Shown: positions 1-5,391 of the stretch, piece by piece
Layout of the letters: the number at the start of each line of letters is the position of its first letter
How positions within the stretch are numbered: the first letter of the stretch is position 1
NCBI GenBank assembly: GCA_948944455.1
Contig: CARBES010000032.1
Coordinates: 1-10,283 of the forward strand
From: an uncultured Candidatus Saccharibacteria bacterium
GTDB lineage: Bacteria; Patescibacteriota; Saccharimonadia; Saccharimonadales; Saccharimonadaceae
Reading direction: 5' to 3'
DNA length: 10,283 nucleotides
Translations under genes and position numbers: made by a program
Notes under the pieces: generated by a model
What the model was told of the DNA's origin: nothing
What the model saw: only the letters and a program-made list of their open reading frames with translations
Databases searched by the model: none

Positions 1-66
1 GGTTTCTCCCTCCGTTGTCTAGCCATATAGAGTAATATAAGGGAGGATGAAGAAGTTCTGCCTATT

Positions 67-1476
67 CTATTCTAAATACATAATATCTAGGTCGACATCG
101 CCGTCAATGCCCGGAACTTGGCCAGAGCTGGACATTTGCCAAATCCAATAATCACCTTCGTAGGTGACGAAATCATAATATTGAGCGAGCCAAACAGGGT
201 ATTTTCCTGGTTCCCAGATATTGGTCATGTAATTTTTGCTACCGTAGAGTGAACCGTGATAACCGGCGGCATCAACTGTGTCGAGGTAGGCATCGGCAAC
301 TTGGTTAATAGTGTGGAAGCTCATGTTGGTTTGGTTAAAATTGCTCCAGTCTTCCCAGTCAAAAGCGATGCCGAGCTTGAGCTCACGACCATGAAGCTGC
401 TCGATAATCCAATTTGCCTGGGCGGCGGCTTCGGTGATACTGTCGGCATAAGAGTAGAAATAAACACCGATTGGTAGCCCAACGGCGGTAGCGCCGGCAA
501 GATTAGCTTCAAAATAACGGTCGAGGACGTATTCTCCGCCGTAACCAACTTGATAACCAATACGGATAAAAGCAAACTCGACGCCAGCGGCTTTTGCCTT
601 TACCCAGTCGATTTTCCCTTGCCAGGCTGAAACGTCGATGCCAATTTTGGTCCGATCAGTTTTATGCTCAGCGATGACCTCCGTAATAGGTAGTTTTGGG
701 GCGGTGACAGGTTGGGTTTGGGAAGAGTCTTTGGGCGGGTCGATCACGTGAAGAGTAAAAGCCTGGGTCGTACGGTTGCCGCTGGCGTCGGTAATGATGT
801 ATTCTAGTTCGTAATTCCCTACTAAGCCCAGATCGTAAGTGCCGGAAATTTCACGACGCGGGCGGTCGTCAAGATTATCGCCACTCAACATAAGATCAGT
901 AAGATCACCTGTGTAATCTTTGTAAACGGTGTAACTAGTACCGCCGTAAATACGCGGGGCAATACGGTCAATAATTTCTATCGTAAAATTACCTGAGCGT
1001 CTGCGACCTTTGACGTTAGTATACTCGTAAGTTACTTCGTGTGAGCCGAGTTGGCCGGTCGGGATAGCTGCATCTTCGACAAGTTCGCCGTTTATGGATT
1101 CAAGAAAATCAGAAATTGTTACCGTACTATTGTAATCGGCTACGAGTTCTGATTTAAGGACGATCGATTCAGCATCGAGACGGTGGTTTTCGACAATGCG
1201 GTAAATAATGTTTATGCTACTGATGACGAAAAGAAGGCTAAGTATCCCGATAAAATAGCGCCAATCAAGCGTGATTTCGCGACAAGCGAGAGTAATGATG
1301 GCAAAAGTTGCAACTAGTAGGACGCCGCCAAAAATCTGTCCTGGTATAGAAATAGCGTCAACGGTTAAACTGCTGCCGATAAAACCAATAATTCCGCCAG
1401 CGAGCAGTAGAATAGTCGTGCGCAAGATATTGGGTGTTTTGGGGCTTTTGGCTAGATCGGCGAGATAGGGTTCCAT
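67..1476 (-). CDS. Membrane-anchored GH25 lysozyme-like muramidase with Ig-like spacer domains
   Basis: A 469-residue protein, probably a cell-surface peptidoglycan hydrolase that cleaves the MurNAc-GlcNAc bond. Residues 20-95 hold about three hydrophobic segments. Residues 105-247 look like two DUF5011-type Ig-like domains (the second runs from APRIYGG through DASGNRTTQAF). The GH25 domain spans about 277-469. It opens with GIDVSAWQGKIDW (D281), carries the acidic pair in FDWED (D373, E375) and ends in a VDLDIMY motif typical of the family. I chose the ATG at 1476 over the longer frame starting at 1536. It sits 6 nt after an extended -10 box and there is no Shine-Dalgarno, so the mRNA may be leaderless. 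The longer frame would run across that promoter. It lies downstream of the holin-like gene but is separated from it by a hairpin. The GH25 call is firm; the start is likely; export through the N-terminal membrane segments is inferred. Confidence 0.9.
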   Translation of the reverse strand: MEPYLADLAKSPKTPNILRTTILLLAGGIIGFIGSSLTVDAISIPGQIFGGVLLVATFAIITLACREITLDWRYFIGILSLLFVISSINIIYRIVENHRLDAESIVLKSELVADYNSTVTISDFLESINGELVEDAAIPTGQLGSHEVTYEYTNVKGRRRSGNFTIEIIDRIAPRIYGGTSYTVYKDYTGDLTDLMLSGDNLDDRPRREISGTYDLGLVGNYELEYIITDASGNRTTQAFTLHVIDPPKDSSQTQPVTAPKLPITEVIAEHKTDRTKIGIDVSAWQGKIDWVKAKAAGVEFAFIRIGYQVGYGGEYVLDRYFEANLAGATAVGLPIGVYFYSYADSITEAAAQANWIIEQLHGRELKLGIAFDWEDWSNFNQTNMSFHTINQVADAYLDTVDAAGYHGSLYGSKNYMTNIWEPGKYPVWLAQYYDFVTYEGDYWIWQMSSSGQVPGIDGDVDLDIMYLE

Positions 1477-1482
1477 GTTAGT

Positions 1483-1511
1483 ATAATAACAGGGTTTAAG
1501 GAAGAAGCCAA
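1483..1511 (-). promoter_or_regulatory. Promoter of the GH25 gene, leaderless arrangement
   Basis: On the minus strand a TTGGCT -35-like box (1506-1511) lies 17 nt from a TATTAT -10 box (1483-1488). The -10 is preceded by TGT, which makes an extended -10. Exactly 6 nt separate the -10 hexamer from the ATG at 1476, so transcription should begin at or next to the start codon. Confidence 0.6.
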
Positions 1512-1540
1512 GGTGAGACTTCTTGCGGTTTAGCATTTGT

Positions 1541-1572
1541 ATAAAATTTATCCCGCAGATTAACTGCGGGAT
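1541..1572 (-). terminator. Hairpin terminator of the holin-like gene
   Basis: A perfect 9-bp inverted repeat (ATCCCGCAG / CTGCGGGAT, 5-nt loop, 1550-1572) is followed on the minus strand by AAATTTTAT. It sits 15 nt after the stop of the holin-like gene and before the GH25 promoter, so the two genes are probably separate units. The U tract is weak. Confidence 0.65.
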
Positions 1573-1587
1573 GCGCTGGAATTGAAA

Positions 1588-1962
1588 TTAATATTCGTGA
1601 CCCTTTTTGCTGGTTGGAGGGTTATCTAGTGCAAGCATGGAATAGGCGAGCGAAAGCAGGACTTTTGGCCAGAAACCGATGACGGCGAATCCACCTAGGG
1701 CTGCGCTGAGAATACTAAGGGCAATGACGTGGATGAAGAAAATCGCGACAAATCCTACAATTACCCAGAGTGGATTGTCAAAGAATAAACCAACGAACAT
1801 GATTGCGGCACAGACGATGACTACTGCTATCCCGATCAGCCAGAATAATATCGCTGCCAGAATTAGCGTGCCAAGGCTGTCTATTCGGACGACGTTTGGG
1901 AAGAGCTGGTTCGCTACAAAAAGAATCAGTCCAGTGATAAAAAAGTTCAAAATCCGTCGCAT
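1588..1962 (-). CDS. Small four-helix membrane protein, phage holin_4/YvlD-like
   Basis: A 124-residue, very hydrophobic protein with about four membrane spans. The opening, with an Arg-Arg N-terminus, an FFITGLILFVANQLFP helix and a VRIDSLGTLILAAILFWLI stretch, matches the pattern of the holin_4 superfamily / YvlD-like membrane proteins. Function in that family is poorly defined, and a role in lysis is not implied. The C-terminus is short and polar. The start is supported by an AGGGGG Shine-Dalgarno 8 nt upstream. Its promoter has a G9 spacer. It lies between the VanZ-like gene and the GH25 gene on the same strand, and has its own promoter and terminator. Confidence 0.7.
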   Translation of the reverse strand: MRRILNFFITGLILFVANQLFPNVVRIDSLGTLILAAILFWLIGIAVVIVCAAIMFVGLFFDNPLWVIVGFVAIFFIHVIALSILSAALGGFAVIGFWPKVLLSLAYSMLALDNPPTSKKGHEY

Positions 1963-2007
1963 TTAAATTCCCCCTAAAATAATTTTTTGCACAGTGGATT
2001 TTGGTCC

Positions 2008-2035
2008 ATTTTATCACCCCCCCCCTATTTGTCAA
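2008..2035 (-). promoter_or_regulatory. Promoter of the holin-like gene with a G9 spacer run
   Basis: On the minus strand a perfect TTGACA -35 (2030-2035) is separated by 16 nt from TAAAAT (2008-2013), which is preceded by TGA (extended -10). The spacer contains nine consecutive G (C2017-C2025 on the plus strand). Slippage in this run would change the spacer length directly. Confidence 0.75.
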
Positions 2036-2090
2036 GTCTTATGATATAATATCCTGGCGTCGAAAAGGCGAGCAGATGGTGCTACTCTGG

Positions 2091-2648
2091 CTATAAAGTC
2101 TCTTCGGAGGGATCTTCTTCAGGCAACAACGGCTTGTTCTTTAATAAGTTGAGGATTTTTGTCGTGAGCGGACGAAAAAGTAGGTAAAGCAAGTAGCCAA
2201 TGGCTCCTCCTAATACGTTATTAATAATGTCGGTGATGTCGGATGAACGCAAGCTGCTTAGGAGCGGTTGGATGATTTCGATCGTGAGACTGAGGAGGAA
2301 GGTGAGGAAAACTGTGCGCATGAAACTTGGTTTTTTGTGACTGACCAGCGGAAGTTGAAAACCGAATGGAACTGTCATGATGACATTAAGAATAACCTGG
2401 CGAGCGAAATCGCCACGGCCTAAAGTGACGTCAATGAAGGGCTCGAGATTCATCGGAATGTAATCATGATTGAAAATGAAGGGTAGAGAGGTGACGATTG
2501 GCATGAGTGTAAAATATAGTACGAAAGCTAGGTAGATATACATCAAGGTATTCACCATGAGTTTGTCGCGACCTTTGGCTTTCCAGCTTTTATAAAACGA
2601 GAAAATATAAACTAGCGCCAGGACGACGAAATCGATAACGACCGACAT
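2091..2648 (-). CDS. VanZ-like family membrane protein
   Basis: A 185-residue integral membrane protein. The VanZ-like signature is clear: an NVIMTVPFGFQLPLV segment in the middle, then LSLTIEIIQPLL, then the acidic and Asn-rich DITDIINNVLGGAIGYLLY near the C-terminus. VanZ of the Tn1546 vancomycin cluster gives low-level teicoplanin resistance, but most chromosomal homologues are of unknown function in the cell envelope. The C-terminus is cytosolic-looking, charged and Pro/Glu-rich. The gene starts 2 nt after the stop of the pyrophosphatase-like gene and only weak AGGA is seen upstream, so translation is probably coupled to it. It ends in TAG, with no clear terminator before the next promoter. 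Confidence 0.85.
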   Translation of the reverse strand: MSVVIDFVVLALVYIFSFYKSWKAKGRDKLMVNTLMYIYLAFVLYFTLMPIVTSLPFIFNHDYIPMNLEPFIDVTLGRGDFARQVILNVIMTVPFGFQLPLVSHKKPSFMRTVFLTFLLSLTIEIIQPLLSSLRSSDITDIINNVLGGAIGYLLYLLFRPLTTKILNLLKNKPLLPEEDPSEETL

Positions 2649-2650
2649 GT

Positions 2651-3583
2651 TTATAGTGCATCCTGGCTACTAGCCACGAGAACTTTACCAATAATCTCTT
2701 TGCGAAGGTATAAATGATTAGAAACGAGCCATTGATTTTGCTTTTTGAGGCCTAGAAGTTTCGTGAAGTAACTATCGAGCAAATCTGAGCTTGTTAGAAT
2801 GTAGTTCTTTTGTTCGGAAATGCAAATAATGCTAACGATCCAATTAACATAGTTGGCGCTCATGATCTTCTGGATCTGCTCTTGTTGTTTAATAATATCC
2901 TTGGTCGCCCAGAGTGTTAGTTGTCCGAAACCTAGAGTGCTTGTGTCGTCGAGTGGTGATTTGAGCGGTTTGCAATCGTTTAGTAAAGCCTGGGGCAAGT
3001 CGCTGATAATAGCGTTACTAACGGTGGAAAAATACCAGGTCGCGTAATCTGCTAGTGTAGTATTGGCGATTTCAGCGAGTTTTTTAGCAGCAAGGCGGTC
3101 GCGTTCGGTAGTAGTGTTAGCAGTAAAATTGAGAGTATTGTCGAGTATCGCGCCGAGGAGAAGTCTGGCGATCTGGGGCGATATTTTGCCATAATCCCAG
3201 CACTCACCCCACCATTCAAAAATTAAAGTCGCAACGGCGCCGATTTTTTCGATGATAGCGTTGTTGCCGATACGCTCCTGCCAATATGTTTCGTAGCCGG
3301 GATGGTGGTCGATAATCTCAAGGATCTGACCGTCGGGGATAAGACGGTTGATAGCTTTTGGGATCGAGACGTCGAGGATGATCGCTTCGTCGTCGGGCTG
3401 AAAGTCAAAGGTTGCATTCTCTTGGTCGGGAAGACGGAGCTCTTCAGGTACGCTGTAATTTGGTGCCATCGGGATATAAGTTCGGGCGGTTTTTCCACGT
3501 TGGTTTAAAAGATCGGTGTAGGCAAGAATCGAGGCATAAGCATCAATGTCAGCATGGTTACCGACGATAGGTAACCAAATCAT
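2651..3583 (-). CDS. DHH/DHHA2 phosphoesterase, manganese-dependent inorganic pyrophosphatase-like
   Basis: A 310-residue protein with the order of family II inorganic pyrophosphatases, which hydrolyse PPi to two phosphates with Mn2+ in the cytosol. Motif I is GNHADIDA (D12, D14). Motif II is the Asp of ILDVS (D71). The DHH motif is IIDHHPGYE (D92-H93-H94). KIGAVATLI and LLGAILDNTLNF (D148) match motif IV and its surroundings. The C-terminal DHHA2 domain ends in LRKEIIG, comparable to the substrate-binding SRKKQ motif. Motif I is unusual: the canonical GHxxPDxD is one residue shorter here and the His is displaced, so substrate or activity could differ from PpaC. The start is set by an AAGGAAAGG Shine-Dalgarno and an in-frame TAA just upstream. 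It is the first gene of a two-gene unit with the VanZ-like gene. The family is sure; the exact substrate is not. Confidence 0.85.
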   Translation of the reverse strand: MIWLPIVGNHADIDAYASILAYTDLLNQRGKTARTYIPMAPNYSVPEELRLPDQENATFDFQPDDEAIILDVSIPKAINRLIPDGQILEIIDHHPGYETYWQERIGNNAIIEKIGAVATLIFEWWGECWDYGKISPQIARLLLGAILDNTLNFTANTTTERDRLAAKKLAEIANTTLADYATWYFSTVSNAIISDLPQALLNDCKPLKSPLDDTSTLGFGQLTLWATKDIIKQQEQIQKIMSANYVNWIVSIICISEQKNYILTSSDLLDSYFTKLLGLKKQNQWLVSNHLYLRKEIIGKVLVASSQDAL

Positions 3584-3659
3584 AGTTTAGTTTCCTTTCC
3601 TTTGAATCTATTTTTTCGCGGGCAAGTTTTTTGGTGGAAGAACTTTCTTGAGGATCCAT
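3558..3659 (-). CDS. Possible leaderless 33-codon mini-ORF overlapping the pyrophosphatase-like start
   Basis: An ATG lies 6 nt after an extended -10 box. It opens a 33-codon frame ending in TAA, and the last 26 nt overlap the start of the downstream gene in another frame. The predicted peptide starts MDPQESS and is then rich in Lys, Arg and Glu, with no hydrophobic segment. There is no Shine-Dalgarno, as expected for a leaderless start. It could be a real upstream ORF controlling the next gene, or a chance frame within a 76-nt leader. I recognise no homologue. Confidence 0.3.
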   Translation of the reverse strand: MDPQESSSTKKLAREKIDSKERKLNYDLVTYRR

Positions 3660-3665
3660 GAGTAT

Positions 3666-3674
3666 ATTATAGCA
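3666..3674 (-). promoter_or_regulatory. Extended -10 promoter of the pyrophosphatase-like/VanZ-like unit
   Basis: The minus strand reads TGC TATAAT (hexamer 3666-3671). Six nucleotides separate it from the ATG at 3659, and 82 nt from the main gene's ATG at 3583. No good -35 box is seen, which is usual for extended -10 promoters. Confidence 0.6.
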
Positions 3675-3769
3675 TGGTGCCTGCGTTATAATACGTTGTA
3701 TTCGACTTCTTGGACGGTATTTAACGATAGTTGCGGATATACTGGTCCTGTTTTCAACAATACTGTGAT

Positions 3770-3970
3770 TTATCTTTTAGCATATATTCCGAGTATTAAG
3801 CCATTTTCTTCTTTTAGATCTTTTAACTTCAGGTTTATAGTTTTATTATTGTCTTCAAAAAGTCTAATCCCGCTTCCTAAAATAACTGGGACTGTTGTAA
3901 TTTGATATTTATATCTGTAAGCTCAATTTTATACATCAAGATCAAGTTAAGCTTTTCTAAACATTTTCAT
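3770..3970 (-). pseudogene. Relic of a dihydrofolate reductase / RibD C-terminal family gene
   Basis: The frame ending at 3770 encodes a clear DHFR-like C-terminus: QITTVPVILGSGIRLFED, then a lysine-rich stretch and GLILGIYAKR before TAA. In the same frame an ATG at 3970 is preceded by AGGAG at 5 nt and by a TATAAT promoter. The codons between the two ends carry three stops (TAA, TAA, TGA), and the whole remnant is only 67 codons against 170-190 for the family. The middle, including the cofactor-binding core, is therefore deleted. The stretch is visibly richer in A+T than its neighbours, which suggests acquisition by transfer followed by decay. Confidence 0.7.
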
Positions 3971-4003
3971 TCACACTCCTAAATTACTATTTGCCTTTAT
4001 CTA

Positions 4004-4012
4004 ATTATAACA
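4004..4012 (-). promoter_or_regulatory. Surviving promoter of the DHFR-like relic
   Basis: The minus strand reads TGT TATAAT (hexamer 4004-4009), 33 nt before the relic's ATG. The AGGAG ribosome binding site at 3976-3980 is also intact. Confidence 0.5.
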
Positions 4013-4017
4013 TTTTT

Positions 4018-4265
4018 GCGGAGACTTAAGAGGAGGTGATAGAGAACTTCCCATTTGTTACGCATAAAAACAAGGTCTTAGCGCAACACTTGAAGGTGTC
4101 ATGCCAAGACACTAGCAGGGGCGACAGGAAACGGATTCCTGCGGAATCCTTGACCGCGTTCGTAGCGGCTAGAAAGCGAGCAAGTTCTCTTTCTGCCTAC
4201 AGCCACTTACGCGTAACGAACCCCTGCGCTCCGCGCAGATGGGCTCTTTCCCGTTCTTTATCCAA
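4018..4265. other. Hairpin-rich intergenic segment beside tRNA-Trp
   Basis: This stretch has no credible coding sequence but is full of inverted repeats. GGATTCC pairs with GGAATCC at 4133-4149. GGC-AGAAAG pairs with CTTTCT-GCC at 4167-4197. TTACGCGTAA at 4207-4216 is a palindrome. CTGCGC pairs with GCGCAG at 4224-4238. GTTCGT (4158-4163) pairs with ACGAAC (4216-4221) as an outer stem around the second hairpin. The left part holds a copy of the tRNA-Trp 3' end. It could be a decayed small mobile element, a structured RNA, or a MITE-like repeat. Its transcription direction cannot be told. Confidence 0.5.
4105..4130 (-). repeat. Copy of the tRNA-Trp 3' end and flank (att-like direct repeat, copy 1)
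   Basis: These 26 nt match 4304-4329 at 25 positions. They cover the 3' half of the T-stem, the 3' acceptor strand, the discriminator, the CCA and the first bases after the gene. The single mismatch turns CCA into CTA. No D-arm, anticodon or 5' acceptor strand is present next to it, so it is not a functional tRNA. Confidence 0.75.
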
Positions 4266-4312
4266 CAAAAAGTGTCTTGCCATAACATATAAATACGTTC
4301 TGTCAAGACACT
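4266..4312 (-). terminator. Terminator of tRNA-Trp
   Basis: On the minus strand AGTGTCTTG begins at the last A of the encoded CCA and pairs over 9 bp with CAAGACACT. It is followed by TTTTG. A second short stem (AACGTA / TATGTT) stacks inside the loop. Confidence 0.75.
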
Positions 4313-4329
4313 GGCAGGGGCGACAGGAA
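4304..4329 (-). repeat. tRNA-Trp 3' end (att-like direct repeat, copy 2)
   Basis: This is the intact partner of the copy at 4105-4130, 199 nt away in the same orientation. A tRNA 3' end duplicated in direct orientation is the usual trace left by a tRNA-targeting integration event. A simple local duplication is the alternative. Confidence 0.65.
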
Positions 4330-4386
4330 TCGAACCCATATCTACGGTTTTGGAGACCGCTATACTAACCGTTGTACTACGCCCCT
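4312..4386 (-). tRNA. tRNA-Trp (anticodon CCA)
   Basis: A 75-nt gene with encoded CCA. The acceptor stem AGGGGCG/CGCCCCT is perfect over 7 bp. The anticodon stem GCGGT/ACCGT encloses the loop CTCCAAA, giving anticodon CCA. The T-arm carries GGTTCGATTCC and the discriminator base is G, as expected for tRNA-Trp. It is the natural reader of UGG; nothing in it suggests UGA decoding. It is divergent from the membrane-protein gene at 4466 and followed by its own terminator. Confidence 0.95.
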
Positions 4387-4403
4387 ATGGGTTCTACACA
4401 ACT

Positions 4404-4434
4404 ATTTTAGCATATTTTTAGCGGAAATACTCAA
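4404..4434 (-). promoter_or_regulatory. Likely promoter of tRNA-Trp
   Basis: The minus strand reads TTGAGT (4429-4434), a 19-nt spacer and TGC TAAAAT (hexamer 4404-4409), placing the transcription start about 10 nt before the tRNA. The spacer is longer than ideal. Confidence 0.45.
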
Positions 4435-4453
4435 AAACTCCCAAAGATTGCGC

Positions 4454-4459
4454 TATAAT
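4454..4459 (+). promoter_or_regulatory. -10 box of the 4466 gene, leaderless arrangement
   Basis: A perfect TATAAT ends 6 nt before the ATG at 4466, which puts the expected transcription start on the A of the start codon. No Shine-Dalgarno fits in the gap. The -35 region is poor. Confidence 0.6.
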
Positions 4460-4465
4460 AGGCTT

Positions 4466-4978
4466 ATGGAAGACCAACCGTTTGATGAAGATTTTCGCCC
4501 GCGCAAGCGGATGAAGCTGAAATCTTGGTTGATTTTGATCTTCTTGCCAGTGGCGTTACTGTTGCCGAGTTTTGGTGAGTTCATTCGGATTGGCGTGGTA
4601 GGGCGCGAAGAGGTTTGCTGTATGTCGGATAATCGGGAGGAATTGGAGCAGAAAGCAGAGTTCGCCCGAGAGAATCGTCAGCTAGCCGATATTATTATGA
4701 AGGTGAGCCTAATCGGCAGCATGGTGCTAGCTGGGCTGGTTTGTATTATTTTCTTGGTGAAGGTAGTACGATACATGCCACTGATCTTTAAGTTGGTTTT
4801 TGGCCTATTGATCATCGCGGCGTCGGGTTATGTAATCTATACTTCGTATCGGATGTGGGATTATTATACGACACATACGGACGATTATTATAAATCGGAT
4901 AGCTGGTTCGGTTTCCGGGATTTGGATTGGTATTTGCCAACGAATTGGGAAATTTTCCAGGTAAAAGAAGTAGAATAA
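4466..4978 (+). CDS. Hypothetical membrane protein with three predicted spans
   Basis: A 170-residue protein that I do not recognise. The N-terminus is acidic (MEDQPFDEDF) and then strongly basic (RPRKRMKLK), followed by hydrophobic segments at about 20-42, 77-99 and 105-127. Between the first two lies a charged loop rich in Glu, Arg and Asn with a Cys-Cys pair (51-52). The C-terminal 40 residues are rich in Tyr, Trp and Asp (WDYYTTHTDDYY). I chose the ATG at 4466 rather than an upstream start at 4448 because the latter precedes the -10 box. It is followed after 9 nt by a second small membrane protein, so the two are probably co-transcribed and may act together. Confidence 0.7.
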   Translation: MEDQPFDEDFRPRKRMKLKSWLILIFLPVALLLPSFGEFIRIGVVGREEVCCMSDNREELEQKAEFARENRQLADIIMKVSLIGSMVLAGLVCIIFLVKVVRYMPLIFKLVFGLLIIAASGYVIYTSYRMWDYYTTHTDDYYKSDSWFGFRDLDWYLPTNWEIFQVKEVE

Positions 4979-4987
4979 AGGAGGGAA

Positions 4988-5308
4988 ATGTTTAGAATAT
5001 TAGCAGTAGTCCCAGAATTGAATCTGGATGAATTGCAAGAAAGCTTGCAGGGGAATAGCGTGGCTTTGGCGGTCGCGGCGGTGGTGGCAGTAGTGATTGT
5101 GCTGCTGGCGTTTAGGTTTATCCGCAAGACTATAATGAGGATTATAATTTTGATACTGGCGGTGCTAGTAGTAGGGTACTTTGTGCTACGCGTAACGGGC
5201 AATGCGATTGAGCTTGATGATTTAAAGAAGAAGGCGGCCGACTGCGGGGTAACTGTACGGGGAGACGGAAGTTGGGAGCTGAACGAGGCCTGCCTAAACT
5301 TAGACTAG
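4988..5308 (+). CDS. Small hypothetical membrane protein
   Basis: A 106-residue protein with two hydrophobic segments at about 24-43 and 48-68, separated by a basic turn (RFIRKTIMR). The C-terminal tail is soluble-looking, with two cysteines (DCGV and NEACLN) that could form a disulfide if exported. A strong AAAGGAGGG lies directly upstream, with a rather short spacing to the ATG. It is second in a two-gene unit with the 4466 gene and closed by a hairpin terminator. No family is recognised. Confidence 0.65.
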   Translation: MFRILAVVPELNLDELQESLQGNSVALAVAAVVAVVIVLLAFRFIRKTIMRIIILILAVLVVGYFVLRVTGNAIELDDLKKKAADCGVTVRGDGSWELNEACLNLD

Positions 5309-5316
5309 TAGTCGAT

Positions 5317-5350
5317 ATTTTCGGGGAAACCTACGAAAATGCTTGTTTTT
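5317..5350 (+). terminator. Terminator between the small membrane-protein pair and the GH57 gene
   Basis: ATTTTCG and CGAAAAT form a perfect 7-bp stem, with an inner GG-GAAA-CC, followed by GCTTGTTTTT. The U tract runs straight into the GH57 promoter, so termination and initiation are only a few bases apart. Confidence 0.65.
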
Positions 5351-5351
5351 G

Positions 5352-5360
5352 TGTTATGAT
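5352..5360 (+). promoter_or_regulatory. Extended -10 promoter of the GH57 gene
   Basis: TGT TATGAT (hexamer 5355-5360) lies 7 nt before an ATG at 5368 that opens a 7-codon mini-ORF, and 30 nt before the GH57 ATG. No clear -35 is seen. Confidence 0.55.
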
Positions 5361-5367
5361 GTAAGTA

Positions 5368-5391
5368 ATGGTTAAGAAGAGAGGTATCTAA
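5368..5391 (+). CDS. Possible leaderless 7-codon mini-ORF coupled to the GH57 gene
   Basis: This frame reads MVKKRGI and stops in TAA, whose last A is the first base of the GH57 ATG (TAATG overlap). Its ATG lies where transcription should begin. Within it, AGAGAGG serves as the Shine-Dalgarno for GH57. It may be translated as a leader that couples to the next gene, or be accidental; at 7 codons chance is a real possibility. Confidence 0.25.
   Translation: MVKKRGI

Noticed and set aside
1..66. Possible gene or terminator after the GH25 stop
   Set aside because: An AGGGAGG followed by ATG on the plus strand leads into the antisense of GH25 and no clear hairpin is present. I see nothing supportable.
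1477..1536. A 20-codon N-terminal extension of the GH25 protein
   Set aside because: It would cover the -10 and -35 boxes of the gene's own promoter, and it has no ribosome binding site.
2041..2090. A TATAAT and a six-codon plus-strand frame between the VanZ-like and holin-like genes
   Set aside because: Too short and without support. Small inverted repeats here have stems of only about 4 bp and do not make a convincing terminator.
3648..3905. An 85-codon plus-strand frame
   Set aside because: It is antisense to the DHFR-like relic, which has clear homology on the minus strand, and it has no ribosome binding site.
4031..4040. A perfect AGGAGGTGAT (complement of the 16S rRNA 3' end)
   Set aside because: No credible start codon and coding frame follow at a suitable distance, and no other 16S sequence is adjacent. 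Probably chance.
4036..4368. A 110-codon plus-strand frame across the tRNA-Trp region
   Set aside because: It runs antisense through tRNA-Trp and the hairpin-rich segment and has a GTG start inside an SD-like sequence. Its C-terminus resembles the usual false ORF over tRNA genes.
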